From: Planctomycetota bacterium
Lineage (GTDB): Bacteria; Planctomycetota; UBA1135; UBA2386
Length of the DNA: 60,003 bases
Direction: 5' to 3'
Assembly: GCA_021776805.1 (NCBI GenBank)
Contig: JAJFFD010000115.1
Location: forward strand, 1-60,003
Positions 51,143 through 59,060 of the stretch are shown here, in pieces. The stretch's first letter is position 1. Each line of letters starts with the position of its first letter. The translations under genes and the position numbers were made by a program. The notes under the pieces were generated by a model. It was not told the DNA's origin. It saw nothing but the letters and a program-made list of their open reading frames with translations, and searched no databases.

Positions 51143-53131
51143 CTATTTCTTGATGGGTCGAGATTCGGGCTCCGCTGGGGCTGGAGGGGTAGCCGAGGCC
51201 GATTCACGGGCCCCGGTGAGAGAGTCTAGAAGAACCTGTGCGGCGCGGGACCCTGGGTCGATTTCTATGACACGCGTCAGGGCGAGCTTGGCAGCGGAAC
51301 TGTCTCCGGAGAATCTCAGGTTGAAACCCATCACGAGATGAGCAGCCGCATCGTAGGGCTTCTCTTCGAGGTACTTCCTCAGGGTCTCCATCTGTCGATC
51401 GAAGAGGGTCGGATCCTCATAGAAGCTCCGCTTGTCAACTTCGGCTTTGGCCAGCTCAGGATCGAGATCCAGTGCCTTCTTGATCATGAATGCTGCGTAG
51501 TGATAGTCACCCTGGGCAAAGAGTGAGTCGGCGATCACAAAGTGGATCGAACCGTCATCAGGGGAGTAGGCCAAGGCTCTCATGTAGCTCTCGGCGGCTT
51601 CTTCAAATCGGCCCTGTTTGAAGTAAAAGTCTCCCAGTTCCAAATGCCTTTGCGTCAGTCGAGCGAGGCGATCTTCTTCGGTCTCCTCTACAGCTTCGAC
51701 TTCAGCAACGGGTTCGCTGGCAGCTGCTACCTCATAGACAATTGTGCTGCTGTAGCCCGGAGAGTAGCCACCTACGTAGCCGTAGTAGTACGGGTAGTAA
51801 TAGCCGGACCATCTTCCGGGGTAGTAGCAATAGCTCGGCCACCACCACACGCTTCCGTAGTTGGGATAGCGCGATCCCCAATAGGCTCCCCAGGTGTTGT
51901 AGCCGTTGCAGTATGCGTACGGCTGATAGTGGCCGTAACCATATGGGTAGCCGTAGACTCCCCACGAGCCATAGCGACCGCGGAAGCCAAGCCCGTAGGA
52001 GATGCCTGAGTAGTGAGCGGTTGAGTGATGGCTACCCTGAAACCTGCGCGAGGCGCCAGATAGGGTCGTGCGATTGTAGTCGCCAATGCCGCGGTTACTG
52101 CCCTGCCTGGTTGGCCGTCGATTAGCCAAAGTCAATCTCGGCGAGTTTGTGGTTCCAATCCTCCTGCCGGCTCTGCTGGCAGGGTTCGTCGAAATCCGAC
52201 TCGTGTTACTTCCCGTGTTGCGTGCACTTCTGTTTGTTGAGCCAGCTCGTGTTCGGTCGCCACCAAGCTGGTAGCGATGTCTCGAATCTGTTGTTCTGCG
52301 TGCGCCGGTGCGAGTTGTGGAGCTTCCATTGCGCAGATTGTTGTCGAGTCGTGACTGAAAACGATCGCCAAGGTTACGGTTGACGATTTCGGATCGACGT
52401 CGCTGGGCGCTGTCGATCGTTCTCGTCCCGCTTCGTTGGTTGCCGGTCGTCTTCCGGCGGTCGTACAGGGAGCGCACTCGATCTCGGTAGTTGCGGCTGT
52501 TCGTCTGACGGGTCAGGCCGTTGCGCGGCTGGCTGCTGTTGGTCCGGTTCACTGGTCGACCGACAGCTCTGGGCGCGGACCTTCGGATCTGGCCGCTGTT
52601 CGTGTTGCTCGGAGTGCTGGAGCTACGGCTGCTGCTGCGAGTGCGACCAACCGCCCGCGTCCTCGAATTCTGGTTCCCACCAGTGCTGGTCCGAGCTGAA
52701 CTCGGTCGTCGACTGTTCGAGCTGCTGCGGCTGCTGGGTACGTTGGACCTCCGAGTTGTTCTAGTCGAGCTTCTCCCCGGGACCTGAACGGCTCTGCCTT
52801 GGCTTCTCGTCGTTGTCCTCGAGATGTTCGAACTGTTGTTTCGGACGGTACGCGGGGTAGATCGCTGGGCTGGACGTGAGACTGATCTTGGCGCCGCCCG
52901 GCTAGCTGATCGGGGGGCCGATCTAGGAGCTGCGCGCGGGGTCGACCTGGGTGCGGCACGGGGTGCGGCCCGGGGAGCAGACCGAGGTGCTGAGCGCGGC
53001 GCGGATCGCTGAACGCTGCCTCTGCTCGTTCCGCCGGTTCGACTGCGCGACTGAGCGCTCAGTTCTTCGAGCATGGGCGCCAGGGCGATGGCGAGGATGG
53101 GGATTCGGAGGAGGACTTGGATACGGTTCAT
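51143..53131 (-). CDS. Low-complexity Arg/Ser and Gly/Tyr-rich exported protein with TPR tail
   Basis: A 662-residue protein. The ATG at 53131 opens a signal peptide (NRIQVLLRIPILAIALAP) and is preceded by GAGGTG 4 nt upstream; the frame runs to 53542, but that part lies upstream of the sigma-54 promoter. Residues about 26-360 are very basic and low-complexity, starting with SAPR/AAPR repeats (41-92) then Arg/Ser/Thr/Asn. Residues about 370-462 are Gly/Tyr/Trp-rich (YGYPYGYGHYQPYAY). A short acidic patch (EAVEETEED) precedes TPR repeats from about 490 to 645 (YFKQGRFEEAAESYMRALAY). Function unknown; the order suggests a disordered, possibly wall- or polyanion-binding arm on a TPR scaffold. 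Confidence 0.85.
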   Translation of the reverse strand: MNRIQVLLRIPILAIALAPMLEELSAQSRSRTGGTSRGSVQRSAPRSAPRSAPRAAPRAAPRSTPRAAPRSAPRSASRAAPRSVSRPAQRSTPRTVRNNSSNISRTTTRSQGRAVQVPGRSSTRTTRRSNVPSSRSSSNSRRPSSARTSTGGNQNSRTRAVGRTRSSSRSSSTPSNTNSGQIRRSAPRAVGRPVNRTNSSQPRNGLTRQTNSRNYRDRVRSLYDRRKTTGNQRSGTRTIDSAQRRRSEIVNRNLGDRFQSRLDNNLRNGSSTTRTGARRTTDSRHRYQLGGDRTRAGSTNRSARNTGSNTSRISTNPASRAGRRIGTTNSPRLTLANRRPTRQGSNRGIGDYNRTTLSGASRRFQGSHHSTAHYSGISYGLGFRGRYGSWGVYGYPYGYGHYQPYAYCNGYNTWGAYWGSRYPNYGSVWWWPSYCYYPGRWSGYYYPYYYGYVGGYSPGYSSTIVYEVAAASEPVAEVEAVEETEEDRLARLTQRHLELGDFYFKQGRFEEAAESYMRALAYSPDDGSIHFVIADSLFAQGDYHYAAFMIKKALDLDPELAKAEVDKRSFYEDPTLFDRQMETLRKYLEEKPYDAAAHLVMGFNLRFSGDSSAAKLALTRVIEIDPGSRAAQVLLDSLTGARESASATPPAPAEPESRPIKK
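52856..53011 (-). repeat. SAPR/AAPR tandem repeat coding region
   Basis: Imperfect 12-bp units coding for about a dozen S/A-A-P-R tetrapeptides (residues 41-92 of the low-complexity protein). The plus strand shows runs of GCGGCGCGGATCG-like sequence. Such tracts can change length by slippage. Confidence 0.6.
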
Positions 53132-53135
53132 GGAA

Positions 53136-53141
53136 CACCTC
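53136..53141 (-). promoter_or_regulatory. Shine-Dalgarno GAGGTG
   Basis: GAGGTG on the minus strand, 4 nt before the ATG at 53131. It decides the start of the low-complexity/TPR gene and fits inside the short leader expected from the sigma-54 element. Confidence 0.6.
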
Positions 53142-53154
53142 AGACAGACTGTAC

Positions 53155-53171
53155 TGCAAGCTAGGTGCCAG
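53155..53171 (-). promoter_or_regulatory. Sigma-54 (RpoN) -24/-12 promoter
   Basis: On the minus strand CTGGCAC-CTAGC-TTGCA, with the invariant GG and GC separated by exactly 10 nt, as in the consensus YTGGCACG-N4-TTGCW. The transcript would start near 53144, giving a leader of about 13 nt that contains the GAGGTG site. Direction and spacing point to the low-complexity/TPR gene. Confidence 0.75.
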
Positions 53172-53196
53172 CCCCTATCTTGCCTTAAAACAGCCT

Positions 53197-53204
53197 CCAC
53201 GTGG
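53197..53204. promoter_or_regulatory. CCACGTGG palindrome
   Basis: 8-bp perfect palindrome with a CACGTG core, about 55 bp upstream of the predicted sigma-54 start site. It could be an extra operator between promoter and enhancer dyads. Short, so chance is possible. Confidence 0.25.
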
Positions 53205-53222
53205 GCCTTATGTCCAAGACGC

Positions 53223-53273
53223 TGTCCAGGGGGGGTGGACCCTGCAGTGACAACTGTCCCTTCACGGGGACAG
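53223..53273. promoter_or_regulatory. Tandem dyads, candidate enhancer-binding sites
   Basis: Two inverted repeats share TGTCC/GGAC half-sites: TGTCC-A..T-GGACC at 53224-53241 and CTGTCCC-TTCACG-GGGACAG at 53254-53273 (7-bp arms). Their centres are about 31 bp apart, close to three helical turns, and lie about 90-120 bp upstream of the sigma-54 start, the usual place for activator sites. Further half-sites occur at 53211-53215 and 53294-53298. Confidence 0.55.
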
Positions 53274-53389
53274 GTGTTCAGCGCTGATGGTTCGGACACA
53301 TGGGCGGATTGAGGAATATGTGCTGGAGTCGAACCTTGCTGCTGCGGCACCGTAGGAGCATCAACCCCTTGCCCCTCGCTTTGAAATCC

Positions 53390-54349
53390 ATGATCGAAAA
53401 AGCCGCATTCCTCGCCTGTCTCGGGATTCTCGGATGTGAGGGTCAGAGCGGCCTCTCGGCTGTGGATGGTGCAGACCCAGGCTCTCGACCGGTTGAGAGG
53501 GGCGGGATTGAGGAGACGGTACAGAGCCCTGCCTCCATTCATCTTGGTTTCGACAAGCTGCTCAAGAAGTACGTGCGAGATGAGCGCGTCGACTACCTGC
53601 GGCTCCGCGATGAGGATTGGGAGGATCTCGAGTCCTATCTGGACAGGATGGCGGCTTTCGATCTGGCCGAGCTATCCGAGCGGGCAAGGTTGGCGTTCTA
53701 TATCAACCTGTACAACGCCACCATGATCTACCAAGTCGGGCTACGGATCCGTGCCGGCTTTGGCGGATCGGACAACGACTTCGCATTGTTCAAGGAACCG
53801 TTTGTCCGCCACGGCAAGAAGCTGTTTTCTCTGAACGACTTGGAGAACGAAGTCATCAGGAAGCGCTTCGATGAGCCTCGAATCCACGTGGCATTGGTAT
53901 GTGGGGCGAGATCCTGCCCTCCTCTGATCAAGGTTGCTTACACCGAAGACAACCTTGACTCACTCCTGGAACAGAACATGCGTCGCTTCGTCAACGACTC
54001 GTTCCGCAACAAGCTCGCGGTTGATCGTGTATTGCTGTCGAAGATCTTCGAGTGGTATGCAGATGACTTCGGGGGAAAAAGCAAGCTCCGTGATTACATC
54101 TCGAAGTTCACCAGGGTAGATGTATCGAAGGCCGAGCTTGGCTTCCTAGAATACCAATGGGAACTGAACCTGGCGCTGCCTACGACGGGCAGGTGGGTCC
54201 AAGTTCAGACCGCTGGCGACGGGCTCGAGATTGGCGATCTCGTAGAAGTTCTTGGCGAAGAGGGTCAGAACCTCATCCTGAGGCGCCCATTCAATCAGGG
54301 CAAGGCGCGCTTGGCTGTTGGCCAGGTGAAGCCCCTGGCCAACAGCTAA
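53390..54349 (+). CDS. DUF547 lipoprotein
   Basis: A 319-residue predicted lipoprotein: the ATG at 53390 gives IEKAAFLACLGILGC with lipobox LGC; the frame extends to 53300 but lacks a signal there. The DUF547 domain (about 50-250) is clear from RARLAFYINLYNATMIY, FSLNDLENEVIRKRF, RIHVALVCGARSCPPL and the closing ADDFGG. The C-terminus (about 265-319) looks like a small SH3-type beta barrel (LEIGDLVEVLGEEGQNLIL). Biochemical role unknown. Its last codons form a 13-bp hairpin. Confidence 0.87.
   Translation: MIEKAAFLACLGILGCEGQSGLSAVDGADPGSRPVERGGIEETVQSPASIHLGFDKLLKKYVRDERVDYLRLRDEDWEDLESYLDRMAAFDLAELSERARLAFYINLYNATMIYQVGLRIRAGFGGSDNDFALFKEPFVRHGKKLFSLNDLENEVIRKRFDEPRIHVALVCGARSCPPLIKVAYTEDNLDSLLEQNMRRFVNDSFRNKLAVDRVLLSKIFEWYADDFGGKSKLRDYISKFTRVDVSKAELGFLEYQWELNLALPTTGRWVQVQTAGDGLEIGDLVEVLGEEGQNLILRRPFNQGKARLAVGQVKPLANS
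54314..54346. terminator. Strong 13-bp hairpin before the DUF547 stop
   Basis: GCTGTTGGCCAGG-TGAAGCC-CCTGGCCAACAGC: 13 perfect base pairs, 7-nt loop, ending directly before the TAA (54347-54349). It lies at the convergent end of the DUF547 gene and the amidohydrolase operon (stop 54355), so it can act on both strands. No U-tract follows on either. Confidence 0.6.
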
Positions 54350-54354
54350 CAGGC

Positions 54355-55710
54355 CTACTTCTTGGGAAGGAGCCCCATCTGGCGGTACTTTTCGCGGTAC
54401 TTCTCGGCCAGAACCGTGTGCTTGTTACTGAGGTCCAATCGCTTGCCGGCGACATAGGCGCGAGTGATCTTGGTCGTCATCTCCAATGGGTTTCCGTCGG
54501 TGATGATCAAGGTTGCAAGCTTGCCTTTCTCGAGTGAGCCCACCGCGTCGGAGATGCCGAGCACTTCCGCAGCGGAGAGTGTCACTGCACGCAGGGCGGC
54601 GTCGGCGGGAAGTCCATAGGCAACGGCAGTTGCTGCCTGATAGGGAAGGTTCCGCTCATTGGAGAAGTCGCCTCGGGTAGACATGCACCATGCAACCCCA
54701 GCCTCTTCGAGAACCTTGGGTAGGGTGAATGGTGAGTCGAAAGCAGCATCCCGACGCCGCGGCAGGTTGTGAGTTCCGCCAACCATGACAGGCACATTAT
54801 TCCGCTTGAGAATATCCAGGCAGAGTGCCGAGTCTGCGCCGCCGATGATGACCGGCTTCAGGTCAAGCTCCGCCGCCCAGGCGATTGATGATTGGATCTG
54901 CTCGGCGTCGTTGGCGCGGATGAAGACCGAGCGCTTGCCCGAAATCGTGTCTGCCATTGCCTCGTAGCGGAGATCTACATCCATGCTGGGATCCGCTTTT
55001 CTCGCTTTGAGGTACGCGATCGATTCGAGGAAGGCCTGGTTGATCTGTTCTCGAGCACGCGTCGTCCTCGCATTTGGATCCCCCTCTTCGCGATTGCCGC
55101 CACGGCCCCCGCGCCCGCCACGTCGACCGTTGCCCGAACTCATGCTAGGCCAGTTGACTAGTAGGCCGATGTCGTCTTCGAGGGTCATTTCTTCCCAGGT
55201 CCATCCATCCATGTGCATCGCAGAGATGCGCCCTGGAATCAGGACATTGCCGCCGCCACGGCCTCCGAATGGATGCACAGCAACGGTGAGAATGCCGTTG
55301 GATCGAGTGACTGGGATGGCGGTTGCATCCGGGTTCACGGCAACTGCTGCCCGGACTTCTGGGGTGACAGCTCCAATCTCGGAGACGTCGATGGTTCCGG
55401 GTGCCGACCCGACCTCTTGGAGTCCGATTGTGGTATTCGCACCGATCAGTCCCGGATAGACGTGCAGCCCGCTGGCATCAAAGCGCTCGGTGTTCTCCGG
55501 TAGGTCCACCGATTCTCCCGAGTTGATGCCGATTATCCTGCCTTGGTCAAACCAGATGCTGCCTTTGGCGATGACATCTCCGGAGATGGTATGAATAGTC
55601 GCGTTCTCGATGATGATCGGATTGCGCTGCGGGGCAGACTTGTGGGTCAGATCTTGGGCAGCTAGCTGTCCAAGTAGGAGGCCGCAAATCACTGTGGTAA
55701 TCGTTTTCAT
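54355..55710 (-). CDS. Amidohydrolase-like exported protein lacking metal ligands
   Basis: A 451-residue exported protein (signal KTITTVICGLLLGQLAAQ). The composite beta-sandwich plus TIM-barrel layout of the amidohydrolase superfamily is clear (SGLHVYPGLIGANTTIG near 85-100; AALRAVTLSAAEVLGI and KGKLATLIITDGNPLE near the C-terminus). The HxH after the first strand is replaced by ANT, the later His positions by Gly/Arg (FIRANDAEQI, IIGGADSA) and the Asp region reads STRGDFS. It probably does not bind the usual zinc pair. Its ATG overlaps the upstream amidohydrolase stop (ATGA), so it is likely a structural partner of that protein. Confidence 0.88.
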   Translation of the reverse strand: MKTITTVICGLLLGQLAAQDLTHKSAPQRNPIIIENATIHTISGDVIAKGSIWFDQGRIIGINSGESVDLPENTERFDASGLHVYPGLIGANTTIGLQEVGSAPGTIDVSEIGAVTPEVRAAVAVNPDATAIPVTRSNGILTVAVHPFGGRGGGNVLIPGRISAMHMDGWTWEEMTLEDDIGLLVNWPSMSSGNGRRGGRGGRGGNREEGDPNARTTRAREQINQAFLESIAYLKARKADPSMDVDLRYEAMADTISGKRSVFIRANDAEQIQSSIAWAAELDLKPVIIGGADSALCLDILKRNNVPVMVGGTHNLPRRRDAAFDSPFTLPKVLEEAGVAWCMSTRGDFSNERNLPYQAATAVAYGLPADAALRAVTLSAAEVLGISDAVGSLEKGKLATLIITDGNPLEMTTKITRAYVAGKRLDLSNKHTVLAEKYREKYRQMGLLPKK

Positions 55711-58700
55711 CGGATACTCCATTCGGTTTCGCAGCCACAGTCGCCGGGCCGGTTATTTGCAGTGCTTTCACGGTTGCCGCGGCCATCGCCGCGTTCCTTT
55801 GAGTCCAGACCGAGAACAGTTTGGATAAGGCGTTCGCGCTCACGCTTGGCGAGCTGACGCATCTCCTGATCTTCTTCTGAAGAGAAGTATCGTCTACCGT
55901 CGACATAGGTCTCGAGGCAACGGCTGAATGTGCTGAGCGGGCTGCCGTTCCAAATAGCGAAGTCCGCGTCCTTACCCGGCTCGAGAGAGCCGATGCGATC
56001 CGCAACGCCGAGCTGAATTGCCGCGTTCAGGGTGACGAACTTGAGGGCTTCGGTCTCGGGCACGCCACCGTACTTCACTGCCTTGGCGGCTTCCGTGTTC
56101 ATGCGCCGGGCAAGCTCGGCCGAGTCGCTATTGAAGGTCACTGGGATGCCGACCTCGAACATGATCGCACCGTTTTCTGGGATGGCGTCGTTGGCCTCCA
56201 TCTTGTAGGCCCACCAGTCACTGAACGTGGATGCGCCAATCGCAGCTGTCTTGATCGATTCGGCTACTTTGAAGCCTTCGAGCACGTGCTGGAAGGTGCC
56301 GATCTTGAACCCGAACTCTTCGGCCACGCGGCAGAGCATCAGGATCTCGTCCTGCCGGTAACTGTGGGAGTGAACAAGTCTCTCGCCTTCAAGGATCTCC
56401 ACAAGTGCATCGAGCTCCAGGTCGCGTTGCGGAGGCAGAGCTGCCCGCTGGTCACCGGCTGAGAGTCGGTCGTACTTCTCCCAGGCCCTTTGGTAGTCCT
56501 TAGCAGCCTGGAAGCGATCGCGGATGAGCGCTTCTACACCCATGCGACTCTTGGGATAGCGGGTCGAGGTCGGGCTCCGGGAGCGTTTCACATTCTCGCC
56601 AAGGGCGAACTTGATCCCTTCGGGTGCTCCTGCGATCCGCATGTCATCCGGATTGCTGACACCCCAACGAAGCTTGACGACGGAGTTTTGTCCACCGATC
56701 GGATTTGCGGATCCGTGTAGCTGGTTCGCTGCGGTGAGTCCGCCTGCCAGCTGTCGATACCATCCGATGTCGTCAGGATTGATTACGTCGGCGATGCGGA
56801 CCTCGCTGGTTACCGCCTGAGATCCCTCGTTGATGCCCTTGCTGATCCCGGTATGGCTATGTGCGTCGATCAAGCCGGGGCTAATGTGCTTGCCGCTGGC
56901 GTCGATGCTGCGTGCACCGATTGGGACCGGTGCGCCCTGCGCGTTGCCAACATAGCTGACCTTGCCGTCTTGGATGATGAGGGTGCCATCTTCGATTTTC
57001 CCATCCGGGCCCGAGGTCCAAATGGTTGCGCCGCGGATGACCAGGGTCTCCTGCGCTGGCAGGGCCATCCGACCATAGGCGCCGAAGGGGAGCGCTAGCT
57101 CCTTGCCGAGCGTTCTTATCTCCGGCTTCGGAGAACTACTTGTTGCTGATGCTTCGCTGGCGTTTGCGCTGTGCATTCCCTGCCAGTTCACGAGGGAGCC
57201 GTCCGGGGCGATGCCGGTGCCAAACATGCGTTTGCCTTCGACCACCGCGTTGACCGTAACCACGCCCTTCCCGCCAAGCTTTTCGGCATCGATCAAGAAG
57301 TCGAGACGATTGCGGCCGAGCTTCAGCTTCTTGGCTGCGACGTTCTTTTCGCCGCTGTGAACCTTGAGACTCTTGTTCGAGCTGAACTCGAGGTTGTCGA
57401 TGCTGATGCCGGCGAGATCCATTTCTGTCTCCCAGCTGCCAATCAGATCGAGATGGTCGGCGGCGTTGATCACATGACGGCGTCCCTGAATCCAAGATTC
57501 TCGGATCGTGGCGCTCTTATCGAAGAGATTGCCCTCCACGAGGATCAGATTCGCCATGTAGCCAGGGGCGATCTTTCCTACCAAGCCGGAAAGATTGACC
57601 AAGGAGGCGGGAGTCTCGGTCAGAGCCTTGAGGGCTTCGTCCTCAGAAAGTCCATGTTCAATCGCCTTGCGCACATTCGCGAAGAACTTCCCACGGTCAC
57701 TCAGCTTGTCCGTTGTCAGGGCGATAGCGACGCCGCTATCGATAAGACGCTGTGGATTGCTAGGAGACTGTTCCCATGCCATCAAAGAGCTCAAGCTGAC
57801 GGCTTCACGCTGGAGAATGGTGTCTACGGCAGGTGGGCTAGGAAAGCTCACTGGCAAGATGATCGGCATGCCGAGGGCGGCGATTGGTTGGATTCGGCGG
57901 AATTCGAAGCCGTTGCCGACGAGCATCGCAGAGCGTGAGAACTCCTTCGCGATCTTCGCGGCTCGCAAGATCTCCAATTCATCGCTGGTGTTGAACAGCA
58001 GCGGTGTCGGCAGGAGCAGGCTGTCCAGAGAGTCCTGCGCAGGCATGGGCATTTCCATGCCAGAACTGTTCATCAGCTGCGCCTTTCTGGCTGCTCGCCA
58101 GTTGGCATCGGAGAAAGTTTGCCTGATGAGAGCGATGACGCCCATCTGCGAACTCGGGTAGCCGCCACCGAAGCCTCGGCCGCCATTGAAGTTGATTTCC
58201 TGGAAGACGTCCTTGGCAAGAACCCTTCGCTGTTCGCCGGTTCGTGGTTCGTCCAGAAGGACCACCGCTCCCTTGCCGCTAAAGATGCCACCCCTCGGGA
58301 CAAGAACTGCGGAAGTGAACCCGAGCTCGCGAAGCTTCTTGGCATCTGCAGCAGGGATGCCGGCGCCATCGAGGGCCGAGCGCTGCGGCATCACCTTGGC
58401 ATTCCAGTGATTACCATTGATGTTGGCTTCCGGCGCCGGTGCCTCGACAGGGACGTGGGCGTCGATGAGTCCTGGGTAGATGCTCAGGCCACTGCAGTCC
58501 CAGATGCGGGCACCTGCCGGAGCAGAGCCGCCAGGGACCAGCGAGACGATTTGGCCGTCCTTGATCACGACCGTTGCGTCGGTGATGCGGCGACCAGCCT
58601 CTGGGATCACGGTGGCTCCGACGAGGGCATGCCAGCCGGGATCGATTTGACGAGGACCATTGTCCGGCGGCCGTTGGGCGGCGAGCACGGTAATGGTGAG

Positions 58701-58730
58701 AAGGGGAGCTAGGATGCTGAATGCGCGCAT
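55707..58730 (-). CDS. Large exported protein with two amidohydrolase domains
   Basis: A 1007-residue exported protein. The ATG at 58730 gives the signal MRAFSILAPLLTITVLAAQ; the frame to 58868 adds unrelated residues. The N-terminal half (about 30-470) is amidohydrolase-like but has DAHVP where HxH is expected, and lacks the other His. A linker (about 470-555) precedes a second domain with intact ligands: DAHSHTG (about 620), VHSHSYRQDE (about 786), TFQHVLEG (about 813) and FNSDSAELA (about 870), closing with RIGSLEPGKDADFAIWNG. Likely substrates are cyclic imides, dipeptides or N-acyl compounds in the periplasm. First gene of a two-gene operon. Confidence 0.92.
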   Translation of the reverse strand: MRAFSILAPLLTITVLAAQRPPDNGPRQIDPGWHALVGATVIPEAGRRITDATVVIKDGQIVSLVPGGSAPAGARIWDCSGLSIYPGLIDAHVPVEAPAPEANINGNHWNAKVMPQRSALDGAGIPAADAKKLRELGFTSAVLVPRGGIFSGKGAVVLLDEPRTGEQRRVLAKDVFQEINFNGGRGFGGGYPSSQMGVIALIRQTFSDANWRAARKAQLMNSSGMEMPMPAQDSLDSLLLPTPLLFNTSDELEILRAAKIAKEFSRSAMLVGNGFEFRRIQPIAALGMPIILPVSFPSPPAVDTILQREAVSLSSLMAWEQSPSNPQRLIDSGVAIALTTDKLSDRGKFFANVRKAIEHGLSEDEALKALTETPASLVNLSGLVGKIAPGYMANLILVEGNLFDKSATIRESWIQGRRHVINAADHLDLIGSWETEMDLAGISIDNLEFSSNKSLKVHSGEKNVAAKKLKLGRNRLDFLIDAEKLGGKGVVTVNAVVEGKRMFGTGIAPDGSLVNWQGMHSANASEASATSSSPKPEIRTLGKELALPFGAYGRMALPAQETLVIRGATIWTSGPDGKIEDGTLIIQDGKVSYVGNAQGAPVPIGARSIDASGKHISPGLIDAHSHTGISKGINEGSQAVTSEVRIADVINPDDIGWYRQLAGGLTAANQLHGSANPIGGQNSVVKLRWGVSNPDDMRIAGAPEGIKFALGENVKRSRSPTSTRYPKSRMGVEALIRDRFQAAKDYQRAWEKYDRLSAGDQRAALPPQRDLELDALVEILEGERLVHSHSYRQDEILMLCRVAEEFGFKIGTFQHVLEGFKVAESIKTAAIGASTFSDWWAYKMEANDAIPENGAIMFEVGIPVTFNSDSAELARRMNTEAAKAVKYGGVPETEALKFVTLNAAIQLGVADRIGSLEPGKDADFAIWNGSPLSTFSRCLETYVDGRRYFSSEEDQEMRQLAKRERERLIQTVLGLDSKERGDGRGNRESTANNRPGDCGCETEWSIR

Positions 58731-59060
58731 GGTTGGTTGAGAATACTGGCGACCGTGACAGCCTGTTGGTGTGGCTCTGGATTTTCCAGCAGGCTTTTGT
58801 CCACAGGCTCTTCCGCTAGGGCGTTTCTGTCTAGATGTGGTCGGAGCAAGGGGGCCTGCCCACTGCATCCGGGGTTCGTGAGTCTGTCGATGCTGCCGGG
58901 GCGTGGGAAGCAGCGGCTAGAATCTGACATTCTCACCGGCCTCCTGGTTGGCGTTGTTTTTCAGCCGCCACGTGATCCCTGTGGTCGCCTGCCCAATGAT
59001 CTACATCGTCCATCACCTGAGCGTGGACGGTTCGAGAAGATCGCCCCTCATTGGTGAGCA
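58731..59060. other. Largest intergenic gap, first part; leader hairpin
   Basis: This is the first part of a 930-bp gap, by far the longest in the window. A nested stem AGCCTG...CTGG-ATTTT-CCAG-CAGGCT (58760-58795, with an 11-nt bulge) is followed by TTT on the plus strand and lies about 30 bp before the amidohydrolase start on the minus strand. TATTCT (58745-58740, minus) could be a -10 for that gene. A 60-codon frame from ATG 58996 to 59178 has no recognisable content. No RNA gene was recognised. Confidence 0.3.

Noticed and set aside
53323..53345. GGTTCGACTCC on the minus strand, like a tRNA T-arm
   Set aside because: The flanking bases do not form a 5-bp T-stem and no acceptor, D-arm or anticodon arm is present.
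53132..53542. N-terminal extension of the low-complexity/TPR gene
   Set aside because: It lies upstream of the sigma-54 promoter and Shine-Dalgarno site, overlaps the divergent DUF547 gene and has no signal peptide.
58890..58925. GGGAAGCAGC, reminiscent of the SRP RNA core
   Set aside because: The paired AGGTC and GGAA tetraloop context of SRP RNA is missing.
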